DNA of 55,051 bases from JAJFFW01 sp038534195 (lineage in GTDB: Bacteria > Pseudomonadota > Alphaproteobacteria > Caulobacterales > Parvularculaceae): positions 1 through 55,051 of the forward strand of contig JBCAXE010000022.1 of NCBI GenBank assembly GCA_038534195.1, written 5' to 3'. This document shows, piece after piece, positions 24,393-32,169 of this stretch. Position 1 is the stretch's first letter. Every line of letters begins with the position of its first letter. Made by a program: the position numbers and the translations under genes. Below the pieces are notes generated by a model, which ran no database searches, was not told the DNA's origin, and saw nothing but the letters and a program-made list of their open reading frames with translations.

Positions 24393-25454
24393 ATGATCAG
24401 TAAAGAAACAGTCCTTTCGGTTCTTTCCCAGATTAAACACCCCCGGCAGTCTACCGATATCGTGGCGGCTGGTGCGGTGGAAAATGTTCAGATTAACGGC
24501 GGCAATGTCGTCATTACCCTGTCCATTAATGCGCAAGAGGCCGATGTGATGGAAGAGGTGCGCAAACGCTGCGAGGCGGATACCTTGAACATTGACGGCG
24601 TCACGCGGGTGCGCGCGATTATGACAAGCAAGCGCCCCGCGGCGAAGGCGCCGGCTCATACGCCGGCGCCGAAACCAAAGCCGATGAAGGGCGTCAAATT
24701 CGTTATCGCGGTCGCCAGCGGTAAAGGCGGCGTTGGAAAATCAACAACATCGGTTAATCTGGCTTACGCCTTACAGAAAAAAGGCCTGAAAGTCGGGCTT
24801 GCCGATTGCGACGTCTACGGCCCTTCAGCGTCAATTCTCCTGGGCGTGAAATCCGGCCCGCAATTTACCGACGATGACCGCATTCTGCCTGTCAACAGTA
24901 ATGGCGTATTGGCGATTTCAATGAGTTTCCTTGTTGATGACGGAACCGCGGCGATCTGGCGTGGACCCATGGTCATTAGCGCAATTCAGCAATTTTTGAA
25001 TGGCGTCGCTTGGGACATTGATGGACCGCTTGACGTTTTAATTTGCGACTTGCCGCCGGGCACTGGCGACGTGCAATTGACGCTGGCGCAAACGGTAAAT
25101 GTGGCCGGGGCCATACTTGTCTCGACGCCGCAGGACTTGGCGCTGATCGATGCGCTTAAAGCATACGATATGTTTCAAAAGACGAACACGCCGATCCTCG
25201 GTCTGATCGAGAATATGAGCCAATTCGTATGCCCGCATTGCGGCGAGCCATCTGATATTTTCGGCCATGGCGGCGCCAAGGAAACCGCCAGACAAATCGG
25301 CATCCCCTATCTCGGCTCTGTACCCCTCCATATGCGCATTCGTGAAAGCGCGGACGCCGGCGCGCCGATCGTTTTGGCCGCGCCCGAAAGCGAACAAGCC
25401 GCGGCCTATACGGCTATCGCCGAGCGTGTACTCGCTTCCCTCACGCAACGATGA
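24393..25454 (+). CDS. apbC: Mrp/ApbC-type P-loop iron-sulfur cluster carrier
   Basis: This 353-residue protein combines an N-terminal MIP18/DUF59 domain (about 1-80), a proline-alanine linker and a ParA/NBP35 ATPase domain. The deviant P-loop is SGKGGVGKST (109-118), and the cluster-binding CxxC is C280-P-H-C283. These ATPases hold and deliver [4Fe-4S] clusters in the cytoplasm. The many Fe-S proteins of this island (Hdr subunits, LipS pair, SoeAB, MoaA) are possible clients. This may equally be the organism's only housekeeping copy. A 46-codon frame overlaps its stop codon. Confidence 0.92.
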   Translation: MISKETVLSVLSQIKHPRQSTDIVAAGAVENVQINGGNVVITLSINAQEADVMEEVRKRCEADTLNIDGVTRVRAIMTSKRPAAKAPAHTPAPKPKPMKGVKFVIAVASGKGGVGKSTTSVNLAYALQKKGLKVGLADCDVYGPSASILLGVKSGPQFTDDDRILPVNSNGVLAISMSFLVDDGTAAIWRGPMVISAIQQFLNGVAWDIDGPLDVLICDLPPGTGDVQLTLAQTVNVAGAILVSTPQDLALIDALKAYDMFQKTNTPILGLIENMSQFVCPHCGEPSDIFGHGGAKETARQIGIPYLGSVPLHMRIRESADAGAPIVLAAPESEQAAAYTAIAERVLASLTQR

Positions 25455-25591
25455 TTGTGCGCAACCGAATTTCCGCAGCCGAGAATCGAGATTGGCGGGT
25501 CTACGCCAGTGTCTTCATGACGCCGGGTCAAGCACGCGGCGAAATTTTCGACTTGGTCGACGCCACGCGTGGCGTTGGGGTATTAGATTAG
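25451..25591 (+). CDS. Possible 46-residue peptide coupled to apbC
   Basis: An ATG overlaps the apbC stop (ATGA at 25451-25454) and opens a frame of 46 codons ending at TAG 25589-25591. The peptide begins MIVRNRISAAENRDWRVYAS and ends VGVLD; it is charged, soluble and without cysteine. I recognise no family. The 4-base overlap is the arrangement used for translational coupling elsewhere in this window, which is the only support. It may be the decayed start of a longer gene. Confidence 0.35.
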   Translation: MIVRNRISAAENRDWRVYASVFMTPGQARGEIFDLVDATRGVGVLD

Positions 25592-25634
25592 CGAAGTCGA
25601 AAGCGCAATTCATCGAAACAACGCCGGAACAAAC

Positions 25635-26609
25635 ATGGCCTCTCGCATAACGCTGGACTCATCGGTCTTTAAAGATACGTCAATTTCTACACAGACATCT
25701 TCTGCGGTGAAGGCGCTTGAGGCGATGTTATCCAAAGCGCCGCCTATCCATGAAATAGACGTGAACGACGTACGTCGCTCACTGCTATCGGGCTCAGGTC
25801 CGCTAGCGGCGGAGAAAAAAGATGACAATGCATCGTGGAAGACGGTCGCCGTGAACGGCGATGAAGTCCGACTGCGTGAATTCTTGGCGGATGATCCGCG
25901 CGGCGTATACTTGCATATGCATCCCGGCGGATTTTGCTTCGGGGGCGCTGATTTTCAGGACCAAACCTTAAAATCTATCTCCGAAGAACTTAATGTTTCT
26001 GTACTGAGTGTGGACTATCGCCTGGCCCCGGAAAACCCTTGGCCTGCCGCCGCTGTGGATTGTGAAGCCGCCGCCCTTTGGCTTATCGATAACGCGATGG
26101 CGGATTATGGCGTTGAATCATTGGTGATCGGCGGCGAGAGCGCCGGCGCCTATTATGCGGCGATTACGCTATTGAGAGTTCGCGACAGGCTTGGCGACGC
26201 CCGCTTCAAGGCTGTGAATCTCGCCTATGGCCCCTATGATATGTCGATGGGGCCCGCCCTCCGCAACTGGGGAAACCGTAATCTTATTCTGAACACCGAC
26301 ATTTGCGCCTATTTTGGCGACATGCTTCTGCCGCCGGCGCGCTGGTCATTGGAAGACCGCCGGGACGGTTCCATCTCGCCGCTCTTCGCTGATCTAAGCG
26401 CTTTGCCGCCGGCTTTGTTTTCAGTCGGCACGCTTGATCCAATGATTGACGATTCTATATTTATGGCGTCACGCTGGCTCGCCAATGGCAATGACGCCAA
26501 ATTGGATATTTATCCCGGCGGCGTGCATTTATTTGACAAGCTTCCAACCGACATCGCGAACCAGTATCGCGAGTCATTGATCGCCTTTTTTGACGAGCAC
26601 CTCAACTAA
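25635..26609 (+). CDS. Alpha/beta hydrolase of the hormone-sensitive-lipase type
   Basis: This 324-residue esterase-like enzyme has an oxyanion motif HPGGFCFGG (a variant of HGGG), a nucleophile elbow GGESAGAYYA with S169, the acid in GTLDPMIDDS and the histidine in YPGGVHLFD, so the catalytic triad is complete. It would hydrolyse esters or thioesters of small acyl groups in the cytoplasm; no signal peptide is seen. The ribosome site before ATG 25635 is weak. It stands between apbC and the MBL gene with no obvious link to sulfur oxidation. Confidence 0.85.
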   Translation: MASRITLDSSVFKDTSISTQTSSAVKALEAMLSKAPPIHEIDVNDVRRSLLSGSGPLAAEKKDDNASWKTVAVNGDEVRLREFLADDPRGVYLHMHPGGFCFGGADFQDQTLKSISEELNVSVLSVDYRLAPENPWPAAAVDCEAAALWLIDNAMADYGVESLVIGGESAGAYYAAITLLRVRDRLGDARFKAVNLAYGPYDMSMGPALRNWGNRNLILNTDICAYFGDMLLPPARWSLEDRRDGSISPLFADLSALPPALFSVGTLDPMIDDSIFMASRWLANGNDAKLDIYPGGVHLFDKLPTDIANQYRESLIAFFDEHLN

Positions 26610-26638
26610 TCGGATCTGGTCAGACCTATTTCGACACA

Positions 26639-27502
26639 TCAAAGCGTATTGATCGGCACCTTAATGTACCTGATATCATTGTCTTCCGGCGGCGGCATTT
26701 CGCCAGCGCGCATATTAATCTGAACCGACGGAATGATCAGTTTCGGCATTGCAAGCGTTGCGTCGCGTTCGGTTCTCATCTTTACGAATTCGTCTTCGGC
26801 CGCGCCACTGCCCACATGGATATTCGATTGCTTTTCTTCGCCGACCGTCGTTTCCCACACATATTCATCACGGCCTTTCGCTTTGTAGTCGTGGTTTAAG
26901 AAAATGCGTGTTTCCGCCGGCAATTCGAATATTTTCTGAATTGATCGGAAAAGCGTTCTCGCATCGCCGCCCGGAAAATCACACCGCGCCGTTCCAAAAT
27001 CCGGCATGAAGAGCGTATCGCCCACAAAGGCGGCGTCGCCAATGACATGGGTCATGCACGCCGGCGTATGACCCGGCGTATGAATCGCGCGCGCCTCTAT
27101 ATTCCCGACCTTGTAGGTTTCACCGTCTTTGAAAAGATGACCGAACTGACTACCGTCCGCCCGGAAAGACGCTTCAACCCCGAAAATATCCGCGAAAATC
27201 TTTTGAACATCCGCGATGCGGTCCCCGATCGCTGTCGCGCCGCCCAATTTCGATTTCAAATAGTGAGCGGCGCTCAAATGGTCGGCATGGAGATGGGTGT
27301 CAATAATCCATTGAACGTCCAAACCACGCTTCTGAATGTAGTCGATGACCTTATCCGCCGACCGAGTATCGGTTCGCCCCGACGCCGCATCATAGTCCAA
27401 TAAAGAATCGATAATCGCGCATGCTTTTTGATCGGGATCGATCGCCAGATGCGTCGCGTTATTAGTGCCTTCATCAAAGAATGTTACAACTTCCGGCGCC
27501 AC
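26639..27502 (-). CDS. MBL-fold persulfide-dioxygenase-like (ETHE1/Blh-type) protein
   Basis: This 287-residue metallo-beta-lactamase-fold protein has the motif THLHADHLSA (H70, H72, D74, H75), H145 in HTPGHTP, D162 in VGDTLFMPDFG and H204 in LNHDYKAKG. GTARCDFPGGDARTLFRSI is characteristic of the ETHE1-like persulfide dioxygenases and of the Blh proteins. ETHE1 oxidises glutathione persulfide to sulfite with O2 and binds one Fe. The site pattern suits either that activity or Blh, which is involved in sulfide handling. The start is GTG 27502 with AAGGA upstream. It is divergent from a rhodanese gene, and the shared gap contains an ATTAG-type operator. A rhodanese partner supports persulfide metabolism. 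Confidence 0.85.
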   Translation of the reverse strand: MAPEVVTFFDEGTNNATHLAIDPDQKACAIIDSLLDYDAASGRTDTRSADKVIDYIQKRGLDVQWIIDTHLHADHLSAAHYLKSKLGGATAIGDRIADVQKIFADIFGVEASFRADGSQFGHLFKDGETYKVGNIEARAIHTPGHTPACMTHVIGDAAFVGDTLFMPDFGTARCDFPGGDARTLFRSIQKIFELPAETRIFLNHDYKAKGRDEYVWETTVGEEKQSNIHVGSGAAEDEFVKMRTERDATLAMPKLIIPSVQINMRAGEMPPPEDNDIRYIKVPINTL

Positions 27503-27643
27503 TGATTTGGGTCCTTTTCTCTGAGGCCACGCTGGCCAAAATCAAAACTCAATAGTCCAAAGAATACAAGATCAGCCCCGTACTCGTCGCAACAAGGCTC
27601 CTCAAAATCCTACCAAAATGAACCAATTTTACAACATAAGTAC

Positions 27644-27659
27644 TTTAGCATATTCTAAT
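27644..27659. promoter_or_regulatory. Candidate ArsR-type operator between the MBL and rhodanese genes
   Basis: TTTAG-CATATT-CTAAT is the 5+6+5 palindrome with one mismatch; on the minus strand it reads ATTAG-AATATG-CTAAA. It lies 80 bases before the rhodanese start, the same distance range as the sites before soeA and the hdr operon. Confidence 0.55.
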
Positions 27660-27739
27660 TTAGTTGGCCTGTCGCCTCATAAATCCCGACCCAAGAAAAC
27701 CGCCGAAAACGCATCGTTTCATACCAAGGAGTGGCTTGA

Positions 27740-28081
27740 ATGCTGGAAGAACTGTCGCCGCAAGAAATTCACGACATGTATCAGAATAACGAGATTATTC
27801 TGATCGACGTTCGCACGCCCGTTGAATTCGCTTTTGAACGGATCAACGGCGCTCTTAACGCCCCTATGGCGACCCTAAAGATTGATGTCTTTCCCAAAGA
27901 CCAGACAAAACAGCTTGTTTTTCACTGCGGATCGGGGGTGCGTTCCGCCAAAGTCGGCCACCTGTTGCTCGAAAATGACTTTCCTGGCGTCACCCATATG
28001 AAAGGCGGCTTGGCGCTCTGGAAATCTAATGGCCTGCCAACCGTTGCTGTTAATCCCATTACCGGCAATCTCAACGTCTAG
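27740..28081 (+). CDS. Single-domain rhodanese sulfurtransferase
   Basis: This 113-residue cytoplasmic protein is a single rhodanese domain. LIDVRTPVEFAFERINGA is the N-terminal signature, and the active loop is C63-G-S-G-V-R in FHCGSGVRSA. C63 would carry the persulfide and could pass sulfur to TusA or DsrE. AAGGAG lies 8 bases before ATG 27740. It faces the persulfide-dioxygenase-like gene and is followed after 10 bases by a small unknown gene. Its operator-like palindrome suggests co-regulation with the sHdr locus. Confidence 0.93.
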   Translation: MLEELSPQEIHDMYQNNEIILIDVRTPVEFAFERINGALNAPMATLKIDVFPKDQTKQLVFHCGSGVRSAKVGHLLLENDFPGVTHMKGGLALWKSNGLPTVAVNPITGNLNV

Positions 28082-28091
28082 CGCTCGACCA

Positions 28092-28427
28092 ATGCAGTTA
28101 TTAGAACAGCTGACCGCCATAAGCGAGCATGATGAGAGTATTTTTCGCCGTCAGCTCGCGAAGGAGGATCTAGCCAGGCTCGAAAAGCTAGGTCTGCTTT
28201 TTAAGACCTCCGAAAGTCGCGAAGCATTCAATAGAGATGGTCTTTATATTGGTTGGACGCAAGGCGACATGCGCACCCACGATTTGAAAGACGCTGTGCT
28301 CATCCTATTGGACGCCTTCTACGACGCCGCATCAACGCCTGGTGACGCAGACGCGGAAAGAATGCTTCTCGAAGTCTGGGAAAAATTTCATCGTGATCGG
28401 CTCGATAAGCTCGTGCACTGCTTATAA
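28092..28427 (+). CDS. Small hypothetical protein downstream of the rhodanese gene
   Basis: This 111-residue, probably helical and soluble protein has an open frame that starts inside the rhodanese gene. ATG 28092 is the natural start because it lies 10 bases after the rhodanese stop. Features are an acidic N-terminal helix (LEQLTAISEHDESIFRRQLA), the central GLYIGWTQGDMRTHD and a single cysteine in the last residues (LVHCL). I recognise no family. Co-transcription with the rhodanese gene suggests a role in sulfur transfer or its control. Confidence 0.65.
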   Translation: MQLLEQLTAISEHDESIFRRQLAKEDLARLEKLGLLFKTSESREAFNRDGLYIGWTQGDMRTHDLKDAVLILLDAFYDAASTPGDADAERMLLEVWEKFHRDRLDKLVHCL

Positions 28428-28563
28428 GCGAAGTGATAGACATTCCTTGACCGGGAGGCGCACGCTGCGCGACGCTATTGCAACCTGAGCAGGCGCCAGC
28501 AACCGATCCCCGCCCGCATCATGCGCGGCGTTACGCTGTACAAGAGTTCGTCAAACGGTTTTC

Positions 28564-29325
28564 ATGACGCTGATTATATCGCTCTTTTTCCTGACGGCTC
28601 TCCTCTATTCCTCGGTCGGCTTTGGCGGCGGCTCGACATACACCGCGCTGCTTGTGTTGACCGGAACTGACTATCGAATTCTTCCGACGATTTCTCTCAT
28701 CTGTAATATCATCGTCGCCAGCGGCGGCGCCTGGCGGTTTTACCGGGCGGGTCACGTAACATTATCGCGCCTTTGGCCCTTCATTTTGACGTCCGTGCCG
28801 ATGGCGTGGCTGGGCGGGCGCATCCTGGCGCCTGAGACATTGTTTATCGGCGTCTTGGCGGTTTCTCTCTTGGCGGCTGGCGTTCGAATGTTGTGGTTGT
28901 CGCCGGCGCCCGAACGTTTCTTACCGGACCGTTTGAGTTTATTCGCATCCTTGACCGTCGGTTGCGTGCTCGGCTTTATCTCCGGCCTGGTCGGAATCGG
29001 CGGCGGCATTTTCCTTGCGCCAATTCTTTATATGATGCGGTGGGGGGCGGCGCACGCCATCGCCGGCGCCTGCAGCATTTTTATTCTTGCCAACTCCATG
29101 AGCGGTCTCACGGGGCAACTCGTTAAACTGGAGGATCAGAATTTATTGCAAGCAGTAAGCGTCTACTGGCCGCTTTTGCCGGCTGTGCTCATCGGCGGCC
29201 AAATCGGCGCACATCTCGGCGCATTGAAATTTTCGGAGCGGGTCATGCGTCATGTGACAGCCGTTCTCGTCCTCTATGTGGCGGTGCGACTGCTGTTTCG
29301 ATGGTGCAATTTGGTGATCGGTTAG
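28564..29325 (+). CDS. TauE/SafE-family anion exporter
   Basis: This 253-residue inner-membrane protein has about eight hydrophobic segments and the family glycine-rich turns: SSVGFGGGSTYTALLVL near the N-terminus and ISGLVGIGGGIFLAPILYM in the middle. TauE/SafE proteins export sulfite, sulfoacetate or related anions, and here protection from sulfite made by sHdr is a reasonable role. The moaA gene starts 12 bases after its stop, so the carrier and the Moco genes are probably one transcript. That pairing links sulfite handling to the Mo enzyme. Confidence 0.85.
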   Translation: MTLIISLFFLTALLYSSVGFGGGSTYTALLVLTGTDYRILPTISLICNIIVASGGAWRFYRAGHVTLSRLWPFILTSVPMAWLGGRILAPETLFIGVLAVSLLAAGVRMLWLSPAPERFLPDRLSLFASLTVGCVLGFISGLVGIGGGIFLAPILYMMRWGAAHAIAGACSIFILANSMSGLTGQLVKLEDQNLLQAVSVYWPLLPAVLIGGQIGAHLGALKFSERVMRHVTAVLVLYVAVRLLFRWCNLVIG

Positions 29326-29337
29326 GATATACTTTTT

Positions 29338-30369
29338 GTGATGAGTAAAACACGCTTACGAGATCCGGATGCGCGCTCCTTGATTGACGGTTTCGGCCGG
29401 CAAATCACATATCTCCGCTTGTCGGTGACCGATCGTTGCGATCTTCGATGCAGTTATTGCATGCCCGAACGTATGAAGTTCTTACCGCGCGCGGACGTCT
29501 TGACGCTGGAAGAACTGGAGCGACTCGTGACGGCGTTTATCAATCGCGGCGTGCGAAAAGTGAGAATCAGCGGCGGAGAACCGCTGGTTCGCCGCGACAT
29601 CATGGTCCTGATGGAACGCCTGGGCGATCGCGTAAAATCCGGCCAGTTAGAGGAGCTAACACTAACGACAAACGGCGTGCGCCTGGAACAGTATGCTGCG
29701 CAGCTCTCCCATGCGGGCGTGAAGCGTATCAATGTTTCATTGGATACGATTGACTCTGACATATTCGAACGCATCACCGGACGGCGTAAATTGCAGGATG
29801 TGTTGACCGGAATAAGGGCGGCGAAGGACGCCGGCATGTCTGTGAAATTGAATACCGTCGTCCTACGGCGCGAGAACGCTAACGATATATCCGATATTGT
29901 AGCGTGGGCTCATCACGAAGGTCATGATTTATCGTTGATCGAAATTATGCCAATGGGTGATATCGATAAAGATCGGGTAGATCAATATTATCCGCTTACT
30001 GACATGAAACTCCTCCTTGAGTCGCGATGGACGCTTCGCGCTGAAACATATCGAACCGGCGGACCGTCACGTTACTTCCGAATTGATGAGACTGGCGGAC
30101 GCATTGGCTTTATATCACCGTTGACCAACAATTTCTGCGATGGGTGCAATAGAGTTCGGCTCACCTGCACCGGCAAACTTTATATGTGCCTTGGCCAGGA
30201 CGATTGTATCGATTTCCGTGAACTGCTCCGCAATGAGGCGCCTGATCACGCGCTTGACGAGGCGATTGATCGCGCCATGCGCGCAAAGCCGCAACGCCAC
30301 GATTTTACCATCGACCGTCGGGGTCAAAATCCTGCGATCGCTCGCACAATGTCCGTGACCGGAGGCTGA
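29338..30369 (+). CDS. moaA: GTP 3',8-cyclase MoaA
   Basis: This 343-residue radical-SAM enzyme performs the first step of molybdenum cofactor synthesis, GTP to 3',8-cyclo-H2GTP. The N-terminal cluster motif is CDLRCSYCMPE. The C-terminal [4Fe-4S] site is CDGCNRVRLTCTGKLYMC with the GTP-binding region. LTTNGVRLEQYA and GGEPLVRRD are standard MoaA segments. The end RTMSVTGG is close to the conserved GG tail on which MoaA depends. The start is GTG 29338 or ATG 29341, with AGGA 10-13 bases before. It is the first Moco gene of the set. Confidence 0.95.
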   Translation: MMSKTRLRDPDARSLIDGFGRQITYLRLSVTDRCDLRCSYCMPERMKFLPRADVLTLEELERLVTAFINRGVRKVRISGGEPLVRRDIMVLMERLGDRVKSGQLEELTLTTNGVRLEQYAAQLSHAGVKRINVSLDTIDSDIFERITGRRKLQDVLTGIRAAKDAGMSVKLNTVVLRRENANDISDIVAWAHHEGHDLSLIEIMPMGDIDKDRVDQYYPLTDMKLLLESRWTLRAETYRTGGPSRYFRIDETGGRIGFISPLTNNFCDGCNRVRLTCTGKLYMCLGQDDCIDFRELLRNEAPDHALDEAIDRAMRAKPQRHDFTIDRRGQNPAIARTMSVTGG

Positions 30370-30372
30370 ATA

Positions 30373-30627
30373 TTGGCCACTCGAATTTTGTTTTTTGGAT
30401 CGCTTCGCGATGTGGCTGGAGAGTGCGACCGCTTGGTGAAACTTCCGGCGCATATCAAAGATCGTATTGGATTGATTCAATGGCTTGCGGAAAATAATGA
30501 TCCTTTGAAAGCCGCATTAATGAGCCCAGAGATTCGAATGTGCGTCGACAAGCGCATCGTCAGGGATGAAACTGCGCTTGACGGACCCGAAGAGATCGGT
30601 TTTCTGCCGCCGTTCAGCGGAGGTTAA
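30373..30627 (+). CDS. moaD: Molybdopterin synthase small subunit MoaD
   Basis: This 84-residue ubiquitin-like sulfur carrier ends LPPFSGG; the C-terminal glycine is thiocarboxylated and donates sulfur to cyclic pyranopterin. It starts with TTG 30373, 3 bases after the moaA stop, with GGAGG at good distance. moaE begins 2 bases after it, and the two proteins form the heterotetrameric synthase. The thiocarboxylating enzyme MoeB is not in this window. Confidence 0.9.
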   Translation: MATRILFFGSLRDVAGECDRLVKLPAHIKDRIGLIQWLAENNDPLKAALMSPEIRMCVDKRIVRDETALDGPEEIGFLPPFSGG

Positions 30628-30629
30628 CC

Positions 30630-31115
30630 GTGGTTGACTTCAAATCGTCCGTCAGAATTAGCGAGCGCCCATTCGACTTCCACAAGGAGTCAGCGCAGTT
30701 CCGCGTGCAACACCGGGACGCCGGTGCAATCGTAACATTCCTGGGGCAGGTCCGCCCGATTGCGTCAGAAAAGGATACTGACTTCGTCAATTCTCTCTAT
30801 GTCGATCACTATCCAGGCTTTACAGAAACAGAAATTGTCGGCGTCGCCCAACGCGCCGTCGAGCGCTGGCCGGTTGATGGCCTCGATATTATTCACCGAA
30901 TCGGAAAAATCGATGTCGGCGACCCGATCGTTTGGGTCGCTGCGGCGGCGGTTCACCGGCGCGCCGCTTTCGAGTGCGTCGACTTTATGATGGACTACCT
31001 CAAATCCGAGGCTCCATTTTGGAAACAGGAAGTCACCGCGCAGGGGCGACAATGGATTACGCCGCGCCCTGAAGACTATCGTGACCTCGAACGCTGGTCA
31101 GAACAATCACAATGA
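30630..31115 (+). CDS. moaE: Molybdopterin synthase catalytic subunit MoaE
   Basis: This 161-residue protein has the family motifs GAIVTFLGQVR, LYVDHYPGFTE, IIHRIGKIDVGDPIVWVA and the catalytic-lysine segment YLKSEAPFWKQE. It transfers sulfur from MoaD thiocarboxylate to make molybdopterin. The start is GTG 30630 with GGAGG 6 bases before it. The first 25 residues are polar and may be an extension. Confidence 0.93.
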   Translation: MVDFKSSVRISERPFDFHKESAQFRVQHRDAGAIVTFLGQVRPIASEKDTDFVNSLYVDHYPGFTETEIVGVAQRAVERWPVDGLDIIHRIGKIDVGDPIVWVAAAAVHRRAAFECVDFMMDYLKSEAPFWKQEVTAQGRQWITPRPEDYRDLERWSEQSQ

Positions 31116-31125
31116 AAGAACCGCA

Positions 31126-31656
31126 ATGCATGGCGTCAACGAAGAGTTACAATTTACCCCTGTAAGGATCGCTGTCCTGACGGTCAGCGACTCCCGCACG
31201 CTTGAAAATGATACGTCTGGAGAAACGCTCAAACAGCGTCTGGAGAATAATGGGCATATTCTCGCGGACCGAAAACTTCTCCGCGACGATCGCGATCAAA
31301 TACGTTCATGCGTCGAAGCGTGGATCGCCGACGATCAGATTGACGTGATCATCACAACAGGCGGCACGGGCCTCACTGGCCGCGACGTTACGCCCGAAGC
31401 GATTCGCCCCTTGTTCAACAAAGAAATTGAAGGCTTTTCTGTAATCTTCCACCAAGTCAGTTATCAGAGCGTCGGTTTGTCCACATTGCAGTCGCGCGCA
31501 TGCGCGGGGCTCGCCGGTGGGACTTTTATCTTCTTGCTTCCCGGCTCAACAGGCGCTGTGAAAGATGGATGGGATAATGTCATCCGGTTCCAACTGGACT
31601 CACGCTATCGACCCTGCAACCTCGTAGAACTGATGCCGCGTCTTTCGGAAAAATAG
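31126..31656 (+). CDS. moaB: Molybdopterin adenylyltransferase MoaB/MogA family
   Basis: This 176-residue protein of the MogA/MoaB fold has VRIAVLTVSDSRTLENDTSG at the start, VIITTGGTGLTGRDVTPEAI in the centre and FLLPGSTGAVKDGWD near the end. It adenylylates molybdopterin before Mo insertion. The frame is open from 31081, but ATG 31126, 10 bases after the moaE stop, gives the natural N-terminus. The ribosome site is weak, so coupling with moaE is likely. Confidence 0.92.
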   Translation: MHGVNEELQFTPVRIAVLTVSDSRTLENDTSGETLKQRLENNGHILADRKLLRDDRDQIRSCVEAWIADDQIDVIITTGGTGLTGRDVTPEAIRPLFNKEIEGFSVIFHQVSYQSVGLSTLQSRACAGLAGGTFIFLLPGSTGAVKDGWDNVIRFQLDSRYRPCNLVELMPRLSEK

Positions 31657-31659
31657 CAG

Positions 31660-32169
31660 ATGTCGGAGCCTCGTAAAAACACTCTCACCCACCTCGATGA
31701 AAACGGCGCGCCGCGCATGGTCGATGTTTCGGAGAAAGAAGTTACATCGCGCGCGGCGGCGGCCGAAGGACATGTCATCATGAGCGCTGAAGCGTTGGAC
31801 ATCGTGCGGACCGGCGGCGGAAAAAAAGGGGACGCTTTATCAATCGCGAAATTAGCTGGAATCATGGCGGGCAAAAAGACGTCCGATATTATCCCTTTGT
31901 GCCATCCGCTTGCGATAAATAGCATCGACGTTCAATCGGAAATTGTTCCTGAGTTGTCGGCCGTCCGTTTTACAGCGCACGTCAAGGTCGCGGGGCAAAC
32001 AGGCGTCGAAATGGAAGCGCTTACGGCCGTCAGCGCGGCGTGTTTAACGCTCTACGATATGCTGAAGGCCGTCGATAAATCCATGTCGATTGAGAATATC
32101 CGTCTGGTTGAAAAAACAGGCGGCGCATCCGGCGGTTATCGTTACAATCAACCTTCGAGGCGTCCTTGA
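31660..32169 (+). CDS. moaC: Cyclic pyranopterin monophosphate synthase MoaC
   Basis: This 169-residue protein has the diagnostic motifs PRMVDVSEKEVTSRAA, KKTSDIIPLCHPLAI and GVEMEALTAVSAACLTLYDM with the active-site lysine region LKAVDKSM. It converts the MoaA product to cyclic pyranopterin. It starts 3 bases after moaB and its stop overlaps the moeA start (TTGA). Confidence 0.95.
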   Translation: MSEPRKNTLTHLDENGAPRMVDVSEKEVTSRAAAAEGHVIMSAEALDIVRTGGGKKGDALSIAKLAGIMAGKKTSDIIPLCHPLAINSIDVQSEIVPELSAVRFTAHVKVAGQTGVEMEALTAVSAACLTLYDMLKAVDKSMSIENIRLVEKTGGASGGYRYNQPSRRP

